The notes: generated from the sequence alone by a model not told the origin. Numbered from the stretch's first letter, positions 1 through 7,416 are shown. The stretch is 12,975 nt of DNA from an uncultured Clostridia bacterium (GCA_947565265.1 CANOFK010000009.1:1-12975), one strand, 5' to 3'. Numbers and translations: made by a program.

Positions 1-10
1 CCGGGGCGGG

Positions 11-25
11 TGTGGCGGCGCCACA
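11..25 (+). promoter_or_regulatory. Small GC-rich hairpin directly before the first ribosome site
   Basis: TGTGGC (11-16) and GCCACA (20-25) are perfect reverse complements around a 3-base loop GGC. The stem ends where the AAGGAGG at 25-31 begins. No T-run follows, so it is not an intrinsic terminator. Similar hairpins precede the ribosome sites of the second, fourth and seventh genes of the operon, which suggests a shared role in mRNA stability or ribosome access. A six-base stem in GC-rich DNA could also be chance. Confidence 0.35.
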
Positions 26-57
26 AGGAGGTTGACACGCAGATGCATAAAATTTAG
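25..57 (+). other. Strong RBS and ATG followed in frame by an amber (TAG) codon
   Basis: AAGGAGG (25-31) lies 11 bases before ATG (43-45), the same spacing as the certain start of the next gene (AAGGAGG 1768-1774, ATG 1786). The ATG is in frame with the kinase-isomerase gene, but codon 5 (55-57) is TAG: the reading is M-H-K-I-stop-K-R-P-R-L-L-V-V-G-S. Either the kinase gene carries a 5' nonsense change, TAG is read through, or this is a four-codon leader and translation restarts downstream. The same frame is also open from base 1, so 55-57 might instead end an upstream gene. Confidence 0.6.
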
Positions 58-75
58 AAAAGGCCCCGGCTGCTG

Positions 76-1677
76 GTGGTTGGCAGCTTTGTGATGGACT
101 TGATCGTTTCCGTACGGGAGCTGCCCGGCTCGGGGGAAACCATTTTGGGGCGCACCTTCTCCACTGCCCCCGGCGGCAAGGGGGCCAACCAGGCTATCCA
201 GGCTGCCAGGCTGGGGGCGCAGGTGGACATGGTGGGCAAGGTGGGGGACGACGACTTCGGCCGCCGGCTGGTGGCCTCGGCCAGGGAGGCGGGGGTGGAC
301 ATCAGCCATGTGGCGGTGGACAGGGCCCAGCCCTCGGCCATTGGCAATGTGCTTTTGGAAACGGACGGGAACGGCAAAAGCCGGAACCGCATTGTGGTGA
401 TACCCGGCGCCAACATGGCCATAGAGCCCGCGGACGTGGCCTTTTTGCAAGACTGCATAGGGATGTACGACATGGTGCTGCTGCAGCATGAGATACCCGC
501 CGAGGTGAACGGGCTGGTGGCGGCCTATGCCGCTGCCGCCGGGGTGCCGGTGATGCTGAACCCGGCCCCGGCCGCGGCAGTGCCGGACGAACTTTTGGGC
601 AGGCTGGCCTATATCTCACCCAATGAGCACGAACTGGAAAGCCTGACCGGCATAAAGGTGAAGGCGGACGGGGTGCTGGACCGGGAGGCCCTGGGCCGGG
701 CCGTGGAAACGCTGCACCGCAAGGGGGCCCGGAACGTGGTGGTTACCTTGGGCAGCGGGGGCGCGGCGGTTTCGGACGGGGCGGAGATCCTCTACAGCCC
801 CTGCGTGGATGCCATACAGGCCGTAGACCCTACGGCGGCCGGGGACAGCTTTGTGGGGGCCTTCTGCACCGCGGTATGCGCGGGGGCGGACCATCAGACG
901 GCCCTGGGGTTGGCCAACTGCGCGGCCTCCCTGACCGTGTCCCGCATGGGGGCCCAGCCTGGGCTGCCCTGGCTGGGCGAGGTGCGGGAACTGCTGGACC
1001 GGCTGGGGGATACCCGGATAGACCGGGGCCTGCTGGCCGGGCTGGGCGGCGGACGGACCGGGCGCATCGGCGAAACCGCGGCCCAGGCCCTGGAACGGGG
1101 CAAGGAACTGGCCGGCCGGGAACTGGAGCGCTTTATAGCCGGCATGGATGTGGCGGGCTATGAGGCCGCCGCCGGGGTGATATGGGACGCCCAGGCAAAG
1201 GGCGGGCGGGTGCACATTACGGGCATCGGCAAGCCCTCCCATGTGGCCAACTACATGGCGTCGCTGCTGAGCTCTACCGGCACGCCCACCTATTTCCTCC
1301 ACGGGACAGAGGCGGTGCATGGCTCCTGCGGGCAACTGGTGCCGGGGGATGTGGTCATCTGCATCTCCAACAGCGGCGAAACGGCGGAGATGAAATCTAC
1401 CGTGGCGGCCATACAGAACAACGGCTGCAAGGTGATTGGGGTTTCCGGCAACCCGGAAAGCTGGCTGGCGGAAAGGGCCGACGCCCATATTTTCGCCGGG
1501 GTGGAGCAGGAGGGCGGGCCCTTGAACCGGGCCCCGCGGAACTCGGTACTGGCGGAAATGCTGGCGCTGCAGGGGCTGAGCCTGATTTTGCAGGCCCAGC
1601 GTGGGCTGACCCCCAGGGAATATGTGCGCTGGCACCCGGGCGGGGCCCTGGGCGCCCTGCGGGACAACGAGCGCTGA
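76..1677 (+). CDS. PfkB (ribokinase-family) kinase fused to a KdsD/GutQ-like SIS isomerase
   Basis: This predicted cytoplasmic bifunctional enzyme would phosphorylate a sugar and then isomerise the sugar phosphate. Residues 1-310 (counted from GTG 76) are a ribokinase fold: the GGKGAN substrate motif is at 33-38 and the anion-hole/catalytic motif DPTAAGD at 251-257, D257 being the likely base. Residues 330-533 are a sugar-isomerase (SIS) domain with GIGKPSH (383-389), STGTPTYFLHGTEAVHG (400-416), SNSGETAEM (431-439) and a C-terminal HPGG (520-523), all as in arabinose-5-phosphate isomerases; the CBS pair of E. coli KdsD is absent. The start is uncertain. The good RBS belongs to ATG 43, which meets an in-frame TAG at 55-57; GTG 76 has only a weak AAAAGG (58-63) and loses the first residues of strand 1 (R-L-L-V before V-G-S). 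Domain calls are firm. The substrate, perhaps D-arabinose, is inferred from the neighbours. Confidence 0.88.
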   Translation: MVGSFVMDLIVSVRELPGSGETILGRTFSTAPGGKGANQAIQAARLGAQVDMVGKVGDDDFGRRLVASAREAGVDISHVAVDRAQPSAIGNVLLETDGNGKSRNRIVVIPGANMAIEPADVAFLQDCIGMYDMVLLQHEIPAEVNGLVAAYAAAAGVPVMLNPAPAAAVPDELLGRLAYISPNEHELESLTGIKVKADGVLDREALGRAVETLHRKGARNVVVTLGSGGAAVSDGAEILYSPCVDAIQAVDPTAAGDSFVGAFCTAVCAGADHQTALGLANCAASLTVSRMGAQPGLPWLGEVRELLDRLGDTRIDRGLLAGLGGGRTGRIGETAAQALERGKELAGRELERFIAGMDVAGYEAAAGVIWDAQAKGGRVHITGIGKPSHVANYMASLLSSTGTPTYFLHGTEAVHGSCGQLVPGDVVICISNSGETAEMKSTVAAIQNNGCKVIGVSGNPESWLAERADAHIFAGVEQEGGPLNRAPRNSVLAEMLALQGLSLILQAQRGLTPREYVRWHPGGALGALRDNER

Positions 1678-1710
1678 AACGCTTAGCGGGCAGAAAAATG
1701 GGAATACTGG

Positions 1711-1733
1711 AAACCAGGGGGACGGCCTGGTTT
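1711..1733 (+). promoter_or_regulatory. Intercistronic hairpin 1 between kinase-isomerase and DUF6259-like genes
   Basis: AAACCAGG (1711-1718) pairs perfectly with CCTGGTTT (1726-1733) around a seven-base loop. Only three T residues end the stem and GGC follows, so termination would be weak at most. It is the first of three hairpins in the 108-base spacer. Confidence 0.5.
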
Positions 1734-1745
1734 GGCATGGATAGG

Positions 1746-1763
1746 CTCCCGGCGGGCCGGGAG
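1746..1763 (+). promoter_or_regulatory. Intercistronic hairpin 2, adjacent to the SD hairpin
   Basis: CTCCCGG (1746-1752) and CCGGGAG (1757-1763) form a seven-base perfect stem with tetraloop CGGG. It ends on the base before the SD-bearing hairpin (1764-1779), so the two stems could stack end to end. Confidence 0.5.
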
Positions 1764-1779
1764 GTGCAAGGAGGTGCAC
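1764..1779 (+). promoter_or_regulatory. Hairpin presenting the Shine-Dalgarno sequence in its loop
   Basis: GTGCA (1764-1768) and TGCAC (1775-1779) are reverse complements. The six loop bases are exactly AGGAGG (1769-1774), the ribosome site for ATG 1786. The unit also contains a direct repeat GAGGTGCA (1761-1768 and 1771-1778). The structure could tune ribosome access to the DUF6259-like gene; five base pairs is modest and this has not been folded by computation. Confidence 0.45.
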
Positions 1780-1785
1780 GGAAGT

Positions 1786-3978
1786 ATGATCGTATTGAAC
1801 AGCGGACGGCTGGAAGTGGCCATTGACCGGGACACCGGGGCCATACGGCAGGTGACGGACCTGCGTACCGGCACGGTGGTGGCCAAGGGGACCCAGCGGG
1901 AGGCTTTTATCCTGGAGCGGGAAGAGGGCTGCTTTTCCTCCGGCTACCGGCGTTTCTCTTACCGGGAGGAGCCGGGCAGGGTGGAACTTTGCTGGCAGCG
2001 GGAGGACGGCGTGGCCGTGGAGGCACAGGTACGGGTGCGGGGGGAGGCCATCGCCTTTACCGCCCGGGCCTATGGGAACAGGGACTTCCCCCTGTGCAGC
2101 CTGGAGTACCCGTTGATCAACGGCATAAGGAGCATTGGCGGGGACGAGGACTACCTGGCCCATGCCTATGCCACGGGGTTTTTGGTACAGAACCCCCACG
2201 GGGCCTTTGAAAAGGAAGGGGACGGCCTGCGGCATATGCCCTACCCGGAGTCCTTCTCCGGGGCGTCGATGCAGTTTTTTACCTACTACACCCAGGGGCT
2301 GTGCGGGCTGTACTTTGCCGCCGAGGACGGCGGGTTTTACCAGAAGTGGCTGGATTTTTATAAGTCCGGCGACGCCCTGCGGGCCAGCCAGGCCTTTGGC
2401 TATGAGGATGTGGGGCCGGGCAAGCCGGTGGAGAGCCACTGGGACTTCCTGATGCAGGCCACGGAAGGGGACGGCTGGTACGAGGCGGCGGACCTGTATA
2501 AGGCGTGGGCCCTGGGGCAGGTGTGGTGCCGGCGGGGCCGGCTGCGGGACCGGCCGGCCGAAGAAAAGGCTGGCTGGCTGCTGGAGGATACCGGCGCCGT
2601 GACCTTTGGCATAAACGGGATGCACGACCGGGCCAAGTGGATACGCAAATACCGGCAGGCTGTGGGCGCGCCCTTGTTCCATGTGACGGGGCCGGACTGG
2701 CCACGGGTGCCCCAGACCTACGGCAGCGGTGTGCCGGGGGGCTACCCGGACTGGTTCCCCACCCGGTTCCACCCGGAAAATGTGCGGGCCTGGCAGGAGG
2801 ACGGCGGGCATTTTGCCCCCTTTGAGTTCGACTTTTTGGTGGACCCGGAGAAGGGGGACAGGGAAAAGCTACAGGCCAGCCTGCAAAAATGGCCGGAGAA
2901 ACCGAAGTCCCATGACGGGTACAAGTTCCATATGCTTTGCCCCCTTTGCGGGTACACCAGGGAACTGCACCGGGAACGGGACAGGCAGGTGGTGAAGGAG
3001 TGCGGCGCGGACGCCATGTACTATGACATCTCCGCCAACAACATTTTGAAAACCTGCATGGAGGAGGGCCACGGCCACCCGGTGGGGGCCGGCCGGCAGA
3101 TGACGGAGGGCTACCGGGAAATATACCGGGACACCCGCCGGGCCCTTTCGGCGGACAGGGGGCGGTATATCCCCCTGGGCACGGAGATGATTAACGAAAG
3201 CCTGCTGGACGTGCTGGACTTTTACCAGGCCAGGGCCAACGCCCAGCCCTGCTCGGCTTTGGAGCTGTGGCCCTACCGGACGCTGCTGCGGCTGAACCGG
3301 GCCTGGCTGGTGCCCATGTTCCAGTATGTATACGCCGGGTATGCCCCGGTGCGGATGGACGGCTGGGGCAAGCTGGCCGCCGAGGGCGGCGACCTGGTGT
3401 ACCATACCATTGCCAAAACCTACCTTTGGGGCGGGCTGTTTGAGATCAACAGCGAATACAGCCCCATGGAGGTGATAGACGGGGCAGGGGAGAACAGCTC
3501 GGACGAGCATTACTGCCGGCTGGAGCCCAGGGGCTACCGGTTCGACGAGGGGATAGGGGCCTATATACGGAAGTTTGCCGCCCTGCGCACAGGCCCTTAC
3601 GGGAAGTTTTTGGCCTATGGGGAGATGCTGCGGCCCCCAGAACTGGTTTGCCGGAGGACGCCCCGCACCTACCTGCAATATAACCTGAGCGCCGGGACCG
3701 CGGAGCAGAACACCAGCGGCGCCATTACCCGGAACAGCGTGGTGGCCCAGGCCTACCGGCTGGAGGGGGAAGTAGCGGTCTTTTTGGCCAACACCACGGC
3801 CCAGCCCCAGGAGGTGGCGGTGGATGTATCGAGAATAAAGGATGCGCCGGCATGGTTGGCGTGTTTGGACTATACGGACGAAAACCAGACGGAAAAGGTG
3901 GTGGATAGCAAAAAACTGGAACGCCTTACATTGGGCCCCTATCAAGTGGCTGCCCTGCGGTGCGCCGCGGGGGAATAA
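1786..3978 (+). CDS. Large DUF6259-like putative glycoside hydrolase, cytoplasmic
   Basis: A 730-residue protein starting at ATG 1786, 11 bases after AAGGAGG (1768-1774); an earlier in-frame ATG at 1732 lacks an RBS. There is no signal peptide or membrane segment, so it should act in the cytoplasm on imported oligosaccharides. The N-terminal ~270 residues look like a beta-sandwich (short alternating hydrophobic strands), the middle like a TIM-barrel hydrolase, and the last ~100 like a small beta domain. Acidic residues in barrel-like motifs are D409/D414 (DAMYYD), E467 and E471 (GTEMINES) and D525 (VRMDGWG), plausible catalytic carboxylates. A CPLCGY motif (385-390) has two closely spaced cysteines. 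Overall style matches DUF6259-type proteins related to clan-D-like hydrolases, recalled from memory rather than searched. The specificity is unknown; context suggests an arabinoside or other furanoside. It sits between the sugar kinase and transporter genes, 23 bases before the latter's start. Confidence 0.72.
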   Translation: MIVLNSGRLEVAIDRDTGAIRQVTDLRTGTVVAKGTQREAFILEREEGCFSSGYRRFSYREEPGRVELCWQREDGVAVEAQVRVRGEAIAFTARAYGNRDFPLCSLEYPLINGIRSIGGDEDYLAHAYATGFLVQNPHGAFEKEGDGLRHMPYPESFSGASMQFFTYYTQGLCGLYFAAEDGGFYQKWLDFYKSGDALRASQAFGYEDVGPGKPVESHWDFLMQATEGDGWYEAADLYKAWALGQVWCRRGRLRDRPAEEKAGWLLEDTGAVTFGINGMHDRAKWIRKYRQAVGAPLFHVTGPDWPRVPQTYGSGVPGGYPDWFPTRFHPENVRAWQEDGGHFAPFEFDFLVDPEKGDREKLQASLQKWPEKPKSHDGYKFHMLCPLCGYTRELHRERDRQVVKECGADAMYYDISANNILKTCMEEGHGHPVGAGRQMTEGYREIYRDTRRALSADRGRYIPLGTEMINESLLDVLDFYQARANAQPCSALELWPYRTLLRLNRAWLVPMFQYVYAGYAPVRMDGWGKLAAEGGDLVYHTIAKTYLWGGLFEINSEYSPMEVIDGAGENSSDEHYCRLEPRGYRFDEGIGAYIRKFAALRTGPYGKFLAYGEMLRPPELVCRRTPRTYLQYNLSAGTAEQNTSGAITRNSVVAQAYRLEGEVAVFLANTTAQPQEVAVDVSRIKDAPAWLACLDYTDENQTEKVVDSKKLERLTLGPYQVAALRCAAGE

Positions 3979-4001
3979 CCGACAGAAAGGATGGACGACT
4001 T

Positions 4002-5468
4002 ATGAAGAACACAAAGAAAACATTGGCCCTGCTGTTGGCGCTGGCCCTGGTACTGGCAACGGTACTGGTTGGCTGCGCGGGCGGGGATAACGGAGAGAGC
4101 GGAAGCAGCACGGTGGCCAGCACGCCGGAGGAGGACGGGAGCAGCCCTGAAGAGGAGGGGGAGCCCGCCGGGGACGAAGGCGGCGAGGAAGGCGCAGAGG
4201 GCGAAGAAGAGCCTGTGCACGTAAACCCCTATGAGGGCACCGAGTACCCGGAAGGGGAAGAGATCGTGCTGTGGAGCCAGAGCATGGGCGACATCTGGGT
4301 GAATTTCTTCGAGAAGTCTGTGCATGAATACAACCTGGAGGGCCGGGGGTATACCATCCGCGAGGAGTTTATTGCCGCTTCTGCCTGGGACGAGCGCATT
4401 GCGGCGGCGCGGGCCTCGGACACCTGCCCCACGGCGTATATCCAGTCTTACAACCACATCCCTACCGGGGTGAAGGAAGGCTATTACGGCGCGTTTGACG
4501 ACTACATGGACAGCGCGGTGTTTGACGATATGCTGCCCATTGTAAAAGAGATGGTTTCCATTGGGGGCAAGACCTATGCCATCCCCCTGCTGTGCGAGCC
4601 CTCGATGGTGCTGTACTACCGCAAGGACCTGCTGGAGGCCGGCAACTATACCGAGCCACCCAAGACCTGGCAGGAATTGATTGACATGGCCAACGCCCTG
4701 AAAACCGACGAGGTGTTCGGGCTGGAGATACCCGGCTTTGGGGATATGGGCTGGAGCACCTGGGGGATGCAGTTTGGCAACGCCGGCCACGGGCCCATCA
4801 ACGACAACTGGGACGCGCCGCTGATTGACGACGGCTACCGGGATATTGCCCTGTTCTTTAAGGAGCTGTACGATACCGGCGCGGTGCCGGAGCAGCCTTT
4901 GTCCGGCTACACGGACATTAAGCCCTTTGGCCAGGGGGACGTGGTGTTCCAGATTTGCGGCTCTTGGGCGGTTACGGATTTGATTGACACCTACCCGGAG
5001 GTATGGGAGAACACCGGCGTGGCCGTGGTGCCCACCAAGGACGGCAACCTGGACAAGACCACCGCGACCATTGGCGGCTGGGTGTATGTGCTGGACTCGA
5101 AGGCGGAGAAGCCGGAGGGCGCGGCGGACTATCTCTCCTGGCTGGTGAGCAAGGAGAACCCCCAGCGGCTGGGCCAGTACTATGTGGACGTGAAGTTTGC
5201 CAAGGCCTCGCCCTTTGCCAGCATTGCGGACTGGGCGGCGGAGCAGGCCGGGGACGGCGCGGCGTATGTGGACGTGATCAACCGCATTTCCTCTTACGGC
5301 CAGCCGGAGGCGGCTTACCCCTGGGATATCTCGGCCAGGGTGGCCTCCCTGTTTGAGGACGTGGCCATGGGGTACGACGACATTGACAACGCCTTGCAGG
5401 CCTGCGCGGAGGATATACAGCAACTGATAGACGACAACAACCTGCCCGGCACAGACCCCCGCAAGTAA
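4002..5468 (+). CDS. ABC transporter sugar-binding lipoprotein (SBP family 1)
   Basis: A 488-residue extracellular solute-binding protein that would capture sugars or oligosaccharides for the two permeases downstream. ATG 4002 is chosen because AGAAAGGA (3984-3991) lies ten bases before it and it opens a typical lipoprotein signal: K-rich N terminus, hydrophobic core 8-23, and lipobox L-V-G-C with the lipidated cysteine at C25. Residues 26-71 are a disordered, strongly acidic linker (15 Asp/Glu within 43-70, no Lys/Arg) that would hold the binding domain off the membrane. The binding fold starts near residue 88 (IVLWSQSMGDIW), and the protein has the aromatic-rich character usual for carbohydrate-binding SBPs. 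It sits 23 bases after the hydrolase gene and is followed by a long intercistronic hairpin that may protect its mRNA, as binding proteins are usually needed in excess over permeases. The ligand is not readable from sequence. Confidence 0.92.
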   Translation: MKNTKKTLALLLALALVLATVLVGCAGGDNGESGSSTVASTPEEDGSSPEEEGEPAGDEGGEEGAEGEEEPVHVNPYEGTEYPEGEEIVLWSQSMGDIWVNFFEKSVHEYNLEGRGYTIREEFIAASAWDERIAAARASDTCPTAYIQSYNHIPTGVKEGYYGAFDDYMDSAVFDDMLPIVKEMVSIGGKTYAIPLLCEPSMVLYYRKDLLEAGNYTEPPKTWQELIDMANALKTDEVFGLEIPGFGDMGWSTWGMQFGNAGHGPINDNWDAPLIDDGYRDIALFFKELYDTGAVPEQPLSGYTDIKPFGQGDVVFQICGSWAVTDLIDTYPEVWENTGVAVVPTKDGNLDKTTATIGGWVYVLDSKAEKPEGAADYLSWLVSKENPQRLGQYYVDVKFAKASPFASIADWAAEQAGDGAAYVDVINRISSYGQPEAAYPWDISARVASLFEDVAMGYDDIDNALQACAEDIQQLIDDNNLPGTDPRK

Positions 5469-5515
5469 CGGGGCCGGCGCTTACGGGACTTGATGGAAGG
5501 CAACTGAATAGGGTT

Positions 5516-5593
5516 TCCGGGGCCTGCCTTGCAGGCACCTCTGAAAACAAAGGAGATACCGGGTTTTCAGACGTGCCCTGGGCGGGCCCCGGA
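5516..5593 (+). promoter_or_regulatory. Long intercistronic hairpin between binding-protein and permease genes
   Basis: Three stacked stems close one 78-base structure. 5516-5529 pairs with 5580-5593 (14 pairs, two G-U). After a small internal loop, GGCAC (5534-5538) pairs with GTGCC (5573-5577). After a C-C mismatch, TCTGAAAAC (5540-5548) pairs with GTTTTCAGA (5563-5571). The 14-base apical loop contains AAAGGAG. No T-run follows. A competing small hairpin, GCCTGC (5522-5527) with GCAGGC (5531-5536), excludes the outer stem. The likely role is to stabilise the binding-protein mRNA or attenuate read-through into the permeases. Confidence 0.75.
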
Positions 5594-5626
5594 CGCCTTT
5601 ACTACCTGAAAAGGAGGTATGGGAAT

Positions 5627-6547
5627 ATGCGTAGGCCGGCCGGTACAAAAGTGCCCCGCTACACCAAAATGCAAAAGCGGGATATGCGCACCGCCTACCT
5701 GATGCTGCTGCCCGCTGTGGCGCTGCTGACGGTGTTTGTGGTGGCCCCCTTGGTGATGGCCATTGACAAAAGCTTTTACGACTGGAACTTTTACGGAAAC
5801 TCGACCTTTGTGGGGTTTGAGAACTTCCGGGTGATTGTGGTGAACAAATCTTTTAGGCGGGCGGTGGTGAACGCCCTGAAGTTTGTGGCCATTTTGGTGC
5901 CGTTGCAGATTTTGCTGCAATTCGCCTTTGCCCACCTGCTGAAGAGCCTTTCCGTGCGGTTCTCCAACGCCATTAAGACCGCCATCTACATCCCCGGCAT
6001 TATTGCGGGCATTGTGGCGGGCATCATCTTTATGTTTATCTTTGAGTATAAGGGCGGGCTGATCAACCAGATGCTCACCTCGATGGGCCTGTCCCGCATC
6101 GCCTTTTTGAACAACGGCTTTTGGGCCATGTTCTCCATTGTGGTGCCCACCCTGTGGCTGGGCTTTGGCGGGGGTACCATCCTCAACTACGCGGGGCTGA
6201 TCAGCGTGCCGGCGGAGTACTATGAGGCGGCCTCTATTGACGGGGCCGGGGCCTTCCGCAAGCTGGTGTACATCACCCTGCCCCAGATGAAGAACATCTT
6301 TGTGTTGCAGTGCATCAGCATGGTGACGGGCACCTTGCAGATGTTTGAGGTGCCGATGATGATGACCAACGGCGGCCCCAGGGAGAGCACCCTGACCCCC
6401 ATGCTGTACATCTACAACAACTTTAAGAGCACGGGCGTGAACATGGGCCGGACCATTGCAGGGGCGCTGCTGATTATGATTTTTATCGCCATACTCAATT
6501 CCTTTGTGTTTACGGTGATCCGGTCCGAACGGTCCATTGACGGTTAA
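5627..6547 (+). CDS. ABC sugar transporter permease 1 (CUT1, MalF/LacF-like)
   Basis: A 306-residue inner-membrane permease. ATG 5627 lies nine bases after AAGGAGG (5611-5617); an upstream in-frame GTG at 5573 falls inside the long hairpin and has no suitable RBS. Hydrophobic segments near residues 22-46, 80-104, 117-138, 165-189, 222-246 and 273-297 give the usual six helices. The cytoplasmic EAA loop that docks the ATPase is clear at about 200-219 (EAASIDGAGAFRKLVYITLP). The stop codon overlaps the ribosome site of the second permease, so translation is coupled. No ATPase gene is present; in Firmicutes such CUT1 transporters often share a general MsmX-type ATPase encoded elsewhere. Confidence 0.95.
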   Translation: MRRPAGTKVPRYTKMQKRDMRTAYLMLLPAVALLTVFVVAPLVMAIDKSFYDWNFYGNSTFVGFENFRVIVVNKSFRRAVVNALKFVAILVPLQILLQFAFAHLLKSLSVRFSNAIKTAIYIPGIIAGIVAGIIFMFIFEYKGGLINQMLTSMGLSRIAFLNNGFWAMFSIVVPTLWLGFGGGTILNYAGLISVPAEYYEAASIDGAGAFRKLVYITLPQMKNIFVLQCISMVTGTLQMFEVPMMMTNGGPRESTLTPMLYIYNNFKSTGVNMGRTIAGALLIMIFIAILNSFVFTVIRSERSIDG

Positions 6548-6560
6548 GGAGGGAAAACAG

Positions 6561-7397
6561 GTGAAAACGAAACCTTTGGCAAAACTCCGGCGGGGCGTGG
6601 GCTACTGCGTGGCCCTGGCCGTAGCGGCGGTATCGCTGTTCCCCCTGCTGTGGATGTTTTTGGCCAGCTTTAAAAACAAGCAGGAGGTATTGGCCACCCC
6701 CCTGCGGATGCTGCCCAAGGCCTGGATAACCACCAACTATGAGGCCGTGTTGGTCAGCACCAAGAACCCCCTGTTCCATGCCATGCTGGTGACCTTTGTG
6801 GTGGCGGTGCTGGGCGTGGTGTTCTCGCTGCTGGTGAACATGATGGCGGCGTACGCCTTTGCCCGGCTGGAGTTTTTTGGCAAGCGGCTGTTTTGGGTAT
6901 ACTGCCTGATTACCATGTATGTGCCGGGGCTGACGATCCTGATCACCTCTTACCTGGTGGTGCACTCGCTGCACATGATCAACACCATATGGGTGCTGCT
7001 GGTGCCGGGCATTGCGGGCGGGTACAATATCTTCTTCTTCCGGCAGTTCTTCTTGAACATACCCGCCAGCCTGGAGGACGCGGCCCGGATAGACGGCTGC
7101 GGGCGGTTCCGCATATTCTGGACCGTGTTCTTGCCCCTTTCGGTCACGCCCATGGTGGTGCAGGGGGCGGGGATCTTTATCGGCTACTGGAACAGTTTCA
7201 TGTGGCCGTCCATCACGGTAACGGACAAGTCCATCCAGCAGGTGATGCCCATTATCCGCTCGTTCCAGACCGACTACGGCACGGAGTACGGCCGCATTAT
7301 GGCCGCCACCTGCCTGGCGGTGATACCGCCCATTGTGCTGTTTGCCATCTTCCAAAAGCATATTGTCAAGGGCTTTGTGCTCTCCGGGCTGAAGTAA
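6561..7397 (+). CDS. ABC sugar transporter permease 2 (CUT1, MalG/LacG-like)
   Basis: A 278-residue inner-membrane permease, partner of the preceding one. The start is placed at GTG 6561, eight bases after AAGGAGG (6546-6552), whose first two bases are the last two of the previous gene's TAA. A TTG farther upstream (6537) would overlap the previous gene and has no RBS. Hydrophobic segments include about 13-36, 73-98, 110-135, 140-163, 188-210 and 248-266. The EAA motif is at about 171-193 (LEDAARIDGCGRFRIFWT then VFLPL), the usual docking loop for the ATPase. The gene ends in GLK, typical of CUT1 MalG-type permeases. It is followed at 19 bases by the DUF4185 lipoprotein gene. Confidence 0.95.
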   Translation: MKTKPLAKLRRGVGYCVALAVAAVSLFPLLWMFLASFKNKQEVLATPLRMLPKAWITTNYEAVLVSTKNPLFHAMLVTFVVAVLGVVFSLLVNMMAAYAFARLEFFGKRLFWVYCLITMYVPGLTILITSYLVVHSLHMINTIWVLLVPGIAGGYNIFFFRQFFLNIPASLEDAARIDGCGRFRIFWTVFLPLSVTPMVVQGAGIFIGYWNSFMWPSITVTDKSIQQVMPIIRSFQTDYGTEYGRIMAATCLAVIPPIVLFAIFQKHIVKGFVLSGLK

Positions 7398-7416
7398 GGG
7401 GAGGGGCTGTGGCAGT

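Noticed and set aside
1-11. Direct repeat of the first 11 bases with 11200-11210, as possible ends of a mobile unit enclosing the operon
   Set aside because: The shared 11-mer is simple GC-rich sequence; there is no integrase or transposase in the window and no longer match. Chance is more likely.
76-1677. KdsD-type role in LPS/KDO synthesis for the SIS domain
   Set aside because: The lipoproteins, RBS strength and ABC layout point to a Gram-positive without LPS, and the gene is fused to a sugar kinase inside a catabolic operon.
1711-1733. Intrinsic terminator after the kinase-isomerase gene
   Set aside because: The stem is good but only TTT follows before GGC, and the downstream gene continues in the same direction with related function, so an operon boundary is unlikely.
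616-2811. 731-codon open frame on the minus strand across the kinase-isomerase and DUF6259-like genes
   Set aside because: It is antisense to two genes with clear domain motifs, has a Pro/Gly/His/Arg-rich composition typical of shadow frames in GC-rich DNA, and shows no family motif.
3942-5423. 493-codon minus-strand open frame opposite the sugar-binding lipoprotein gene
   Set aside because: It is a mirror of the real gene, rich in His/Arg/Val/Pro, with no recognisable domain; the plus strand has a perfect lipoprotein signal and RBS.
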